Assembly: GCA_905193145.1 (NCBI GenBank)
Contig: CAJJNP010000026.1
Location: 1-26,399, forward strand
DNA: 26,399 nucleotides
Direction of reading: 5' to 3'
Origin: an uncultured Odoribacter sp.
GTDB lineage: Bacteria; Bacteroidota; Bacteroidia; Bacteroidales; Marinifilaceae
A program made the position numbers and the translations under genes. The notes under the pieces were generated by a model. That model ran no database searches, was not told the origin of the DNA, and saw nothing but the letters and a program-made list of their open reading frames with translations. Positions 15,497 through 22,907 of the stretch are shown here, piece after piece (positions within the stretch are counted from its first letter, which is position 1; each line of letters opens with the position of its first letter).

Positions 15497-17344
15497 ATGA
15501 GGGTGTATAATTATTTGAAAATTTCATCGTTCGTTGAAGAATTGATGGAAAAGAAAGAATCTGCAGAAATTGAATTCAAATCAGCTGCTGGTGGATTCCC
15601 AAAATCTTTTTGGGAGACTTACTCTTCTTTTGCCAATACCAATGGAGGCACCATTGTTCTTGGAATAAAAGAAAAGAAGGGCGATTTCTACATGGATAAT
15701 TTAACTGACGATTTAATTGAAAAATATAAAAAGGAGTTTTGGAGTGGAGTCAATAATAAAGATATTGTCAATCTCAATTTATTGAGCAATGATGATGTTA
15801 TTGATGGAGAACTTGACGGACATAAATTTATCTTGTTTTATATTCCACGTGCAGCAAGAGAACAACGTCCAATCTTTCATACACCTAACCCTTACAATGG
15901 TACATATAAGCGTAACCACGAAGGTGATTTCAAATGTACAGAACAAGAGGTTAAACGTATGTATGCAGATGCAAATATTTCTGTATCTGCGGATTCGCGC
16001 ATATTAGATAATTATACTTTTGATGACATAGATAAAGCATCGCTTGATCAATACAGAAGATTGTTTGACTTGGCTAAGCCGGGGCATGCTTGGTTAGCTT
16101 TAGACGATTTGGCTCTACTCAAGAAATTGGGAGGTTACAAGGTTGACAGACAAACTGGTAAGGAGGGTTTTACATTAGCCGGATTGCTTATGTTTGGAAA
16201 AACAGACTCTATAACCTACGAGACGTGCGCTCCTAATTTCTTTCTTGATTATCGTGAATTGGGAGAAGATACTACCACGACTAGGTGGTTAGATCGTATT
16301 TGTCCGGATGGTACATGGGAGGCTAATATTTTTCAATTCTATAGACGTGTACTTCCTAAATTGCAGGAGATGCTACCTGTACCATTTCAGTTGGAAGGCG
16401 ATACAAGAAAGGATGAAACACCTGCGCACATTGCTGTAAGAGAAGCATTGATAAACACATTGGTTCATGCGGATTATTCTATAAATGCATCTACTGTAAT
16501 TACGAGAAGTAAAAGTGAATTGATGTTTTCGAATCCCGGTTGTATGTTGGTATCGAAGAAACAATTCTACGAAGGAGGAGATAGTGTGTGCCGGAATTTA
16601 TCGTTGCAAAAAATGTTCATGATGCTAGGAAAAGCTGAAAAAGCTGGAAGCGGTGCTGATATAATTATATCCGGTTGGAAAAAATCGAATTGGAATTCAC
16701 CTAATATAGAAGAGAAATACAGACCGGATAATGTAGTCTTAAAAATGCCCTTAATCTCGATATTAGATGATAAGGTAAAGGAAGAGCTATTAGAAAATTT
16801 CGGAGAAAAAGTTCTCTATCTGGAACATGATAGGCTTCTTACTTTGTCATTGGCCTTAACAGAGGGGCTTGTTTCAAACGAGCGTTTAAGATATACGCTT
16901 AATCTTCACAAATATGATATTGCAAGAATGTTGAAGGAATTGTGTCAGGATGGATATCTAGTGGCTGAAGGTATAGGCAGAGGTACAACTTATCATTTAA
17001 ACATGAAACAAAATCTTAATAGTTCGCATAGTAACCTTAACAGTAACCTTAACAGTAACCTTAACAGTAACCTTAACAGTAACCTTAACAGTTCTTCAGC
17101 TGAGGTTCTTCAAACTAATGTAGAAAAAGAGAAAAGGAGATATAGTAAACAGGAACTGTTTGATATCATTTGTGACTGTTCAACAGATTGGAAATCTGTA
17201 CTCGAGCTATCAAAAGAAATAGGGCGCAGTGTACAATATCTTAAGGGTGAAATTATTCCCCAAATGATAGAAAGAGGACTGTTGGAAAGAGAACAGAATA
17301 TGCCTAATCATCCAGCTCAAAGATACAGAAGAATAAAACAATGA
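15497..17344 (+). CDS. AlbA_2 (Schlafen-like) ATP-binding protein with C-terminal winged helices
   Basis: The 615-residue protein begins with an AlbA_2 domain: ESAEIEFKSAAGGFPKSFWE and SFANTNGGTIVLGIKE (21-58). A RecG-like middle region leads to an HATPase_c_4 segment, ETPAHIAVREALINTLVHAD (307-326), in which Glu316 and Asn320 would form the GHKL ATP site, and GKAEKAGSGAD follows as a glycine-rich box. A winged-helix region (about 440-502) is joined to a second one (about 545-615) by an Asn/Ser-rich linker made of five SNLN units. Family members are called putative DNA-binding or transcriptional regulators; their targets are mostly unknown. Translation may start at 15497 or at the Met 17 codons later (MEKKESAEIE), where the conserved region begins. 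Its base composition is more AT-rich than the flanking core genes, which suits an accessory gene. Confidence 0.85.
   Translation: MRVYNYLKISSFVEELMEKKESAEIEFKSAAGGFPKSFWETYSSFANTNGGTIVLGIKEKKGDFYMDNLTDDLIEKYKKEFWSGVNNKDIVNLNLLSNDDVIDGELDGHKFILFYIPRAAREQRPIFHTPNPYNGTYKRNHEGDFKCTEQEVKRMYADANISVSADSRILDNYTFDDIDKASLDQYRRLFDLAKPGHAWLALDDLALLKKLGGYKVDRQTGKEGFTLAGLLMFGKTDSITYETCAPNFFLDYRELGEDTTTTRWLDRICPDGTWEANIFQFYRRVLPKLQEMLPVPFQLEGDTRKDETPAHIAVREALINTLVHADYSINASTVITRSKSELMFSNPGCMLVSKKQFYEGGDSVCRNLSLQKMFMMLGKAEKAGSGADIIISGWKKSNWNSPNIEEKYRPDNVVLKMPLISILDDKVKEELLENFGEKVLYLEHDRLLTLSLALTEGLVSNERLRYTLNLHKYDIARMLKELCQDGYLVAEGIGRGTTYHLNMKQNLNSSHSNLNSNLNSNLNSNLNSNLNSSSAEVLQTNVEKEKRRYSKQELFDIICDCSTDWKSVLELSKEIGRSVQYLKGEIIPQMIERGLLEREQNMPNHPAQRYRRIKQ
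17030..17089 (+). repeat. Five tandem copies of a 12-bp unit inside the AlbA_2 gene
   Basis: AGTAACCTTAAC is repeated five times without change and encodes Ser-Asn-Leu-Asn five times. The unit equals four codons, so gain or loss of copies by slippage keeps the frame and only changes the length of the interdomain linker. Confidence 0.93.
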
Positions 17345-17406
17345 AGTATGAAGGAAAAAGTATAAAAATACTCTGGGTATGTATGTAGTAAATCTTTTAA
17401 TTCAGT

Positions 17407-17485
17407 GTCAAATCAACAATTTGACGAATATTGTATGATTGGAGGAAGAGGCTACTTGTCGGAATTTCCGACACCTTGACCAAGG
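17407..17485 (+). promoter_or_regulatory. Cluster of three dyads upstream of the FKBP gene
   Basis: The 205-bp spacer before the FKBP gene has no supported gene. It holds GTCAAAT/ATTTGAC (17407-17425, 5-nt loop), the near-continuous palindrome TGTCGGAATTTCCGACA (17457-17473) and CCTTG/CAAGG (17474-17485). The last overlaps a strong Shine-Dalgarno-like AAGGAGGTGG (17482-17491) that is followed only by an eight-codon reading frame. These could be protein-binding sites or a folded leader RNA; which one cannot be told. Confidence 0.4.
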
Positions 17486-17549
17486 AGGTGGACGCATGGT
17501 GTATTGTGAAATAATTTATTGATGAAGGTATTATTAAATTGATGCATTT

Positions 17550-17948
17550 ATGAACAAGCAAGCATATTTTCAAGCCAATAAGGATTGGTTGGAAGCGAAA
17601 GCAAAGGAAGAAGGAGTTAAATCTCTGCCTAAGGGAATTTATTACAAGGTGATAGCTGCCGGTAAAAATGATGGGAAACATCCTTCTCCGCGTAGTGTTG
17701 TGACAGCTCATTATACCGGCTGGACAATTAACGGAAAGAAGTTTGACAGTAGCCGGGGTGGAGCTCCGATAGCGTTACGTTTGAATGAATTGATTGAAGG
17801 ATGGATTATTGCCATGCAGCATATGTGTGTCGGCGACAAATGGGAGATTTATATTCCTTCAGAATTGGGATATGGCAAATTTTCACAGCCCGGTATTCCC
17901 GGCGGTTCAACGTTGGTTTTTGAAATTGAACTGCTGGGAATTGCTTGA
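17550..17948 (+). CDS. FKBP-type peptidyl-prolyl cis-trans isomerase, cytoplasmic
   Basis: The 132-residue protein has a short helical lead (about 1-27) and one FKBP domain. Active-site positions can be matched: Tyr55 (AHYTG), Phe65-Asp66 (KKFDSS), Trp85 (EGWIIAM), Tyr108 (ELGYG) and Phe124 (LVFEIEL). Such enzymes speed up rotation about Xaa-Pro bonds during folding. There is no signal peptide, unlike many Bacteroides FKBPs, so it probably acts in the cytoplasm. Its last 29 bp, including the stop, occur again unchanged at 19654-19682, beyond the ATPase gene. This shows that the region downstream has been rearranged. Confidence 0.92.
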   Translation: MNKQAYFQANKDWLEAKAKEEGVKSLPKGIYYKVIAAGKNDGKHPSPRSVVTAHYTGWTINGKKFDSSRGGAPIALRLNELIEGWIIAMQHMCVGDKWEIYIPSELGYGKFSQPGIPGGSTLVFEIELLGIA

Positions 17949-17949
17949 T
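17921..17949 (+). repeat. 29-bp direct repeat, left copy (3' end of the FKBP gene)
   Basis: These 29 bases encode the FKBP tail EIELLGIA and its stop, plus a few bases either side. They are identical to 19654-19682. The two copies are 1733 bp apart and bracket the AAA-ATPase gene. Confidence 0.95.
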
Positions 17950-18021
17950 GTCACTATGTCTATTCTATAGAGCATAACCGGGATATTTTAAAATCAACAC
18001 GGATTGTTTAAAAAGAATCGC

Positions 18022-18029
18022 TATCTTTG
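18022..18029 (+). promoter_or_regulatory. Candidate -7 element of the AAA-ATPase gene
   Basis: TATCTTTG matches TAnnTTTG and lies 30 bp before the ATG, inside the repeat-bounded segment. The nearest TTG upstream (18004-18006) is only 15 bp away, shorter than usual. Confidence 0.45.
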
Positions 18030-18059
18030 CTATATGTTTAGCAACAAAAGAATCATATT

Positions 18060-19628
18060 ATGAAATATCCGATAGGCATTCAGACTTTTGAGCAAATTAT
18101 AGAGCAAGGTTTTGTCTATGTAGACAAGACGGATATGGTGTATTCTTTGGCAACGGAAGGTAAGGTCTATTTTTTGAGCCGTCCTCGTCGCTTCGGTAAG
18201 AGCCTGTTGCTTTCTACGCTCAGGGCATATTTTGAAGGTCGTAAGGAGTTGTTTAAGGGCTTAAAGATTGATGCCTTGGAAAAAGAGTGGCATCCGCATA
18301 CGATATTTCATTTCGATTTCAATGGAGAGAATTTTAGTCTGCCAGGGGCTCTGGATGATTGCCTTAATGTATATCTTACTCGCTGGGAAAGAGCGTATCA
18401 AATAGAATCTATAGAAAATGAAAGTTTGGGTTCCCGTTTTGAAACCATTCTTAAAGTAGCTACTGAAAAGAATGGTCGAGGAGCAGTGGTGTTGGTTGAC
18501 GAATACGACAAACCCTTATTGGATGTTTTGGAACAGAATCCGGAGTTGATGGCCCGAAATCGGGAAACCCTGAAAGCCTTTTATTCAGTATTCAAACGGG
18601 CAGATGCCTATTTGCGCTTTGTGTTTCTTACTGGCGTTACCAAGTTTTCGCAGGTCAGCGTGTTCAGTGGGTTTAATCAACCGTTGGATATCAGTATGGT
18701 TGATAAGTATGAGGCATTGTGTGGTATAACCGAGGAAGAATTGCATACGCAGTTTGTTGAACCTATTCGCGAGATGGCTTTATCGGATGATTGTACAGAG
18801 GAAGAGATGAAGCTGCAATTAAAAAAGCATTACGATGGTTACCATTTCAGCGAAAAAATGACGGATATCTACAATCCGTTTAGTATTCTCAATGCTTTTT
18901 ATAATAAAAGAATCCGCGATTTTTGGTTTGCTACCGGCACGGCATCGTATCTTATCCGATTGATGAATCATTTTCATGAAGGTATTGACCAACTGACAGG
19001 TAAATATTATTCACTGGACGCATTTGTCAATTATAAAGCTGATGTGGAATATCCGTTGCCGATGATTTATCAAAGTGGTTATCTCACCATTAAGGATTAT
19101 GACAGACGTCGTAAGACTTTTCTGTTGGATTTTCCTAATAATGAGGTCAAAAATGGCTTCTTGACCATGGTTGCTGCAAGTTATCTGAATACCAATGAAG
19201 ATGTAAGCAACCTTGCACAAGATTTGGCCTTTGCGTTGGAGGATGGTGAATTGGATATGTTTTGCAAACAACTGACCTCTTTTTTGGCCAGCATTCCTTA
19301 TTCCATGCGCCGGAAAGAGGAGGAACCGGAACGCGAACGTTATTTTCAGTACACGTTTTACCTCTTGCTACGCTTGATGAGTGTCTATACCGTTTTCATC
19401 GAAAAAGAACAGAGTGAAGGTAGGGTGGATTGTATTGTGGAAACTTTGGATTATGTGTATATTTTTGAATTCAAGCTGGACGGAACTGCACAAAAGGCTT
19501 TGCAGCAAATAGAAGCCAAAGGATATGCTCGTCAGTATGAATCAGACAAGCGAAATATCTATAAGGTAGGGGTCAACTTCTCTTCTAAAACAGGCACAAT
19601 CGATGATTGGGTCGGTATCGTTTTATAA
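18060..19628 (+). CDS. AAA-ATPase-like protein with C-terminal PD-(D/E)XK nuclease domain (DUF1703)
   Basis: The 522-residue protein starts with the family signature (YPIGIQTFEQII, then YVDKTDMVYSL). It has Walker A SRPRRFGKSLLLS (Lys47-Ser48) and Walker B VVLVDEYDKPLLD (Asp147-Glu148). A helical middle region follows. The C-terminal nuclease-like domain has Asp457 (EGRVDCIVE) and Glu470-x-Lys472 (IFEFKLDG), so the PD-(D/E)XK core looks intact. Bacteroidota genomes carry many scattered copies of such genes. A nucleic-acid role linked to mobility or defence has been suggested, but none is established. Here the gene lies between 29-bp direct repeats. Confidence 0.9.
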   Translation: MKYPIGIQTFEQIIEQGFVYVDKTDMVYSLATEGKVYFLSRPRRFGKSLLLSTLRAYFEGRKELFKGLKIDALEKEWHPHTIFHFDFNGENFSLPGALDDCLNVYLTRWERAYQIESIENESLGSRFETILKVATEKNGRGAVVLVDEYDKPLLDVLEQNPELMARNRETLKAFYSVFKRADAYLRFVFLTGVTKFSQVSVFSGFNQPLDISMVDKYEALCGITEEELHTQFVEPIREMALSDDCTEEEMKLQLKKHYDGYHFSEKMTDIYNPFSILNAFYNKRIRDFWFATGTASYLIRLMNHFHEGIDQLTGKYYSLDAFVNYKADVEYPLPMIYQSGYLTIKDYDRRRKTFLLDFPNNEVKNGFLTMVAASYLNTNEDVSNLAQDLAFALEDGELDMFCKQLTSFLASIPYSMRRKEEEPERERYFQYTFYLLLRLMSVYTVFIEKEQSEGRVDCIVETLDYVYIFEFKLDGTAQKALQQIEAKGYARQYESDKRNIYKVGVNFSSKTGTIDDWVGIVL

Positions 19629-19645
19629 TAGATTTGGACTTTGGT

Positions 19646-20158
19646 TCAGAATATGAAATTGAACTGCTGGGAATTGCTTGATTCCGGCAGACGAGGGGAG
19701 TAGATGATGTCTTCCAGGGCTTCGGTTCCGTCTGGGGTGACGAAAACAGCTGTAAACATCCATTTTACTAAACGCACTTCCGGAGAAGTGAAGGTGTCGA
19801 TTGGTAGTTTTAGCAATAGTCTGTTCCAGCCTTTTTGCAAGGTGGTGGTAATGGGCGGTCGTGAGGAGCTGTTTTCGTTGGTTAAGGGTATTTCGTTACT
19901 TCGAACCGAATGGTTGCCTTGCCATAAGGGGGGAAGTATTTCCTGACCATTGAGCCATGCACGGCTGCTTTTGTAATCCCAAGTGCCCGGTAGAGGGGGA
20001 AGATCGCTTTCTGAGCGGCTGTAGTTTTGAAATTCCAGAATTAAGCTTGCTGTTTGTTCCGGAACAAATCGGGGATTACTAAATTGGACTTCATCCGTAC
20101 CAATGTGAATATAGATGTGTAGAATTTTTCTGGCATGCAGGTCATGTTTTGTTTCATT
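19646..20158 (-). pseudogene. C-terminal remnant of a GH20 beta-hexosaminidase
   Basis: Read on the minus strand from about 20158 the frame gives ILHIYIHIGTDEVQFSNPRF, then LPPLPGTWDYKSSRAWLNGQ, NEIPLTNENSSSRPP and VRLVKWMFTAVFVTPDGTEA. I recognise this as the accessory C-terminal domain of a Bacteroides GH20 subgroup distinct from the intact GH20 at 4744-6822. About 160 residues remain. There is no start codon in frame; a TAA lies four codons upstream, next to the antiporter stop, and the catalytic barrel is missing. At the other end the frame runs through the second 29-bp repeat and stops at 19646. The fragment is almost surely inactive. Confidence 0.75.
19654..19682 (+). repeat. 29-bp direct repeat, right copy
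   Basis: These bases are identical to 17921-17949, the end of the FKBP gene, but no FKBP coding sequence precedes them. The copy lies 25 bp after the ATPase stop and directly joins the GH20 remnant. Confidence 0.95.
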
Positions 20159-20162
20159 GTTT

Positions 20163-22238
20163 TTAAGTTAAGTATCTGTTCTCTGTAACTTGGGCTTGGG
20201 TCGGGTAGACCAGGATAAAGCTGTTGTTTTGGAAGTATTTGTTGAGGTAGCCGGGAATACGGTTCATGCCGGAATGGAAGGACACTCCCTGATTGCGGCT
20301 GAGGATAATCCAGAGGATATCATTTTTCTGTACATCCCGGAAGACGATGAGAAAGTCGTCCCAGTCTGTGAATAGGGTGTATTCTGCTTCCAGACTATGT
20401 TTATTTAATAGAGATTTTAATCGGGAAAATGTCTCTTCGGTACCATAGAAAACAACTTTGGAGCCGGTGTTTTGTACAACATGCCCTATTTTTTCTACCC
20501 ATTGCGTGAAGCCCGCTTCTTTCTCCGCATGGGGCGGGATGATTATGAGATGGCGTTTCATGGTAGAGAGTGGTTGTGTCGGCTTGTAAATAAAGGTGGT
20601 CACATCTCCATGGCCGATAATCCCTTCTGTGATGCGACCGAAAAAAGAGGTGGAGATACCTTTTTCTTTATGTAATCCGAGAATCAGGTCGGTGATGTTG
20701 TGCTCAAGAATCACACTGAGTATAGCGTTGGATACGTTGATGTCATAGCGCAACAGTGTTTGCAGGTGGGTGTCTGTGGCTGCAGCTGAAAGGGCAGCGT
20801 TTTCAAGAAGACGTTGTGATTTCTTGATCTGGTTGTCGTCAGTGGCGGATTGGTTGTCGAGCACCTTTAAAGCATACAGATGCTGGGTGTTTTTCTTGGC
20901 TTTGACAGCAAGGCTTAGATTGATGAGTTCTTCTGCTGTTTCTTCGTTGCTGACAGGTATGAGGATTCGCTCTTTGCTGTTTTGTGTTGTGTCGTCTTTT
21001 TTATCGGCAGATTGGGATGCCAGGTTGTGTGCTCCTTTTTGGGCGGCAAAGGAGGCGATGGTGCAGGTGACAAGAATCATCAGAATGGTGCCGTTCAATA
21101 CACTTTCGTTTAGAAGACGGATGGGTTCGCCTTCCGGTGTCTGGCCTAGTATGACGTTGTAGCCTACCATTACGGCAGCCAGTGTAGCGGCAGCCTGGGC
21201 GTTGCTGAGGCCGAAAATGACGCGACGCTGGTCTACGGATAGGTGGAAGGTTTTCTGTGTCAGCCATGCTGCGGCATATTTTGCAACGGTGGCAATGACA
21301 ATCATGACGGTACCGACGAAAATGGTGTCGAAACTGCTGAAAAAGGCGCGGTAGTCAATGAGCATACCGACACCTATCAGAAAGAAGGGAATGAATATGG
21401 AGTTGCCGATGAATTCAACCCGGTGCATCAGCGGGGAGGAGCGTGGAATCAGACGGTTTAATGCCAATCCCGCCAGGAAGGAGCCGATGATGGATTCGAT
21501 GCCGGCTAATTCTGCCAGGTAGGCTCCGAAAAAGACCATGACAAGGACGAAGATGTATTGGGAAATACTGTCCTGTACTTGTTTGAAGAACCAGCGGCCG
21601 ATGATGGGGAATATAAGCATGATAAAGAGTACGAAGGCCAGGATGGACAGGCTTAGTTGTGTCCAAAAGTGTTCGCCGATTTCTCCGGTGGCCATCCCGA
21701 CAATTACGGTCAGTACCAATAGGGCCAGCATGTCGGTAATCATCGTGCCTCCGACAGTGATGGAGACCGATTTGTCTTTGCTGATGCCTAATTTACTGAT
21801 AATGGGGTAGGCTATCAGGGTGTGTGAGGCAAACATACTGGCCAGCAGAATGGAGGTCTCTATGGAAAAATGGAGCAGATAAAGACCGGCAAGTATTCCG
21901 AGTGCCATGGGAATCAGAAATGTGTACATCCCGAATACGAAGCTGCGTCCGCTGTTCTTTTTAAAGTCGCCCATGTCGATTTCCAGACCGGCAAGGAACA
22001 TGATGTATAGCAGACCGGCTGTCCCGGAAAGGATGATTCCGCTATCCCGCAACACTAGGTTTAGACCATTGGGACCGATGATGGCACCGGCAATGATGAG
22101 ACCTAGCAAATGCGGTATGCGCAGTTTGTTGAGCAGAAGTGGGGCTGCCAGGATGATGACCAGAATGAGCAGAAATTTCAATACCGGGTCGGTTAGCGGC
22201 AGGTCGTAGGAGATGGCGTATAGTAACAGTGTGTTCAT
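20163..22238 (-). CDS. Cation:proton antiporter (CPA2/KefB type) with C-terminal USP-like domains
   Basis: The 691-residue protein has about twelve membrane helices in residues 1-410. CPA2 landmarks are LRIPHLLGLIIAGAIIGPNG, FLAGLEIDMGDF, SHTLIAYPIISKLGI and GSFLAGLALNRLIP. A soluble region from about 425 (RILIPVSNEETAEELINLSL) to the end resembles two universal-stress-protein-like domains in place of the RCK/TrkA domains of Kef channels. Such proteins exchange Na+ or K+ for H+ across the inner membrane; the ion is not evident. It begins 29 bp after the pabC stop and may be read with the pab genes. Its stop lies next to the GH20 remnant. Confidence 0.9.
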   Translation of the reverse strand: MNTLLLYAISYDLPLTDPVLKFLLILVIILAAPLLLNKLRIPHLLGLIIAGAIIGPNGLNLVLRDSGIILSGTAGLLYIMFLAGLEIDMGDFKKNSGRSFVFGMYTFLIPMALGILAGLYLLHFSIETSILLASMFASHTLIAYPIISKLGISKDKSVSITVGGTMITDMLALLVLTVIVGMATGEIGEHFWTQLSLSILAFVLFIMLIFPIIGRWFFKQVQDSISQYIFVLVMVFFGAYLAELAGIESIIGSFLAGLALNRLIPRSSPLMHRVEFIGNSIFIPFFLIGVGMLIDYRAFFSSFDTIFVGTVMIVIATVAKYAAAWLTQKTFHLSVDQRRVIFGLSNAQAAATLAAVMVGYNVILGQTPEGEPIRLLNESVLNGTILMILVTCTIASFAAQKGAHNLASQSADKKDDTTQNSKERILIPVSNEETAEELINLSLAVKAKKNTQHLYALKVLDNQSATDDNQIKKSQRLLENAALSAAATDTHLQTLLRYDINVSNAILSVILEHNITDLILGLHKEKGISTSFFGRITEGIIGHGDVTTFIYKPTQPLSTMKRHLIIIPPHAEKEAGFTQWVEKIGHVVQNTGSKVVFYGTEETFSRLKSLLNKHSLEAEYTLFTDWDDFLIVFRDVQKNDILWIILSRNQGVSFHSGMNRIPGYLNKYFQNNSFILVYPTQAQVTENRYLT

Positions 22239-22267
22239 GTGTGTTTTGTTTATGTGCTTTTATCTTT

Positions 22268-22897
22268 TCAAAGATAAGGAAAAATGTTTTTTATTTCAAT
22301 GCATATGTTGTTTTTTATGTCTAACATGGCATTGATGAGGTAGAGGCATTGAAAGCGGTGAAGGTCATCGGGGGTGATACGTGCTTCTGTGGCTGTCCCG
22401 TTGGATAGGAGCTGGCGGCGGCGTGTGCCGTTAAGCAGGTAGGCACGGGGAATGATATAGCGGCAGCCGTCAAAGAGGACTACATTGCTGTAGCTGGTGT
22501 CGGTGATTTCGCCGTTTTTGACGATTAGAATGTCGTCACATGTTCCGCGTCGGGCCTGAAGGTTGTTTAAGATTTGGCGGTCAGCATATTTTAGATGGTA
22601 GTCTATCTGATTGTCTTCTACGAGTCGGAGGGTGTGAATGGTTCGGGGTGTGTAGTCTGCAAATTCAATTTCTCCTTTGTGAATGTTGTATAGGTAACGG
22701 CATTTTACATTTCCACGACGCTTGTCTTCCGGAATGATGGTGTCGTTGAAGTCGGGAATTTCGAGATCGGATTTCCCTGTTTCTGCCAAAGTGGTTTGGA
22801 TGCGTTGTATGTGTGGAGTTGGGTTTGTAAAATGTCCATCAATAATTTGTAGTGTTTCAATGAAACTAATACTTTCAATAGATGACAGATTGGTCAT
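22268..22897 (-). CDS. pabC: Aminotransferase class IV, probable 4-amino-4-deoxychorismate lyase
   Basis: The 209-residue protein has the fold-type IV PLP signature: Lys103 in YHLKYADRQIL as the cofactor lysine, and DDILIVKNGEITDTSYSNVV, a block common to PabC and branched-chain transaminases. It is shorter than E. coli PabC (269 residues). PabC splits aminodeoxychorismate into p-aminobenzoate and pyruvate for folate synthesis. Its place 10 bp after pabB strongly supports this role; the fold alone would also fit another class IV enzyme. Confidence 0.82.
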   Translation of the reverse strand: MTNLSSIESISFIETLQIIDGHFTNPTPHIQRIQTTLAETGKSDLEIPDFNDTIIPEDKRRGNVKCRYLYNIHKGEIEFADYTPRTIHTLRLVEDNQIDYHLKYADRQILNNLQARRGTCDDILIVKNGEITDTSYSNVVLFDGCRYIIPRAYLLNGTRRRQLLSNGTATEARITPDDLHRFQCLYLINAMLDIKNNICIEIKNIFPYL

Positions 22898-22907
22898 ATA
22901 TACAGGA

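Larger units (their letters stand above)
17921..19682. mobile_element. Candidate inserted segment carrying the AAA-ATPase gene
   Basis: The 1733-bp repeat-to-repeat unit contains one gene with its own promoter and is bounded by 29-bp direct repeats of the FKBP 3' end. The FKBP gene stays intact on the left, and the right copy is a gene tail with no gene. That is the layout left by a segment that entered at the end of a gene and duplicated the target, as att sites do. I see no terminal inverted repeats and no transposase or integrase. Recombination or imported flanking DNA remain alternatives. Confidence 0.4.

Noticed and set aside
17030..17089. A CRISPR-like appearance from the short tandem repeats
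   Set aside because: The units are 12 bp, directly adjacent without spacers, and are translated in frame within a coding gene.
17496..17522. An eight-codon frame with a strong Shine-Dalgarno sequence
   Set aside because: It is too short to call a gene without expression data; it is noted only as part of the FKBP upstream region.
17950..19653. Terminal inverted repeats of an insertion sequence around the ATPase gene
   Set aside because: Comparing the inner ends shows no more than a few matching bases, and the protein has no transposase domain.
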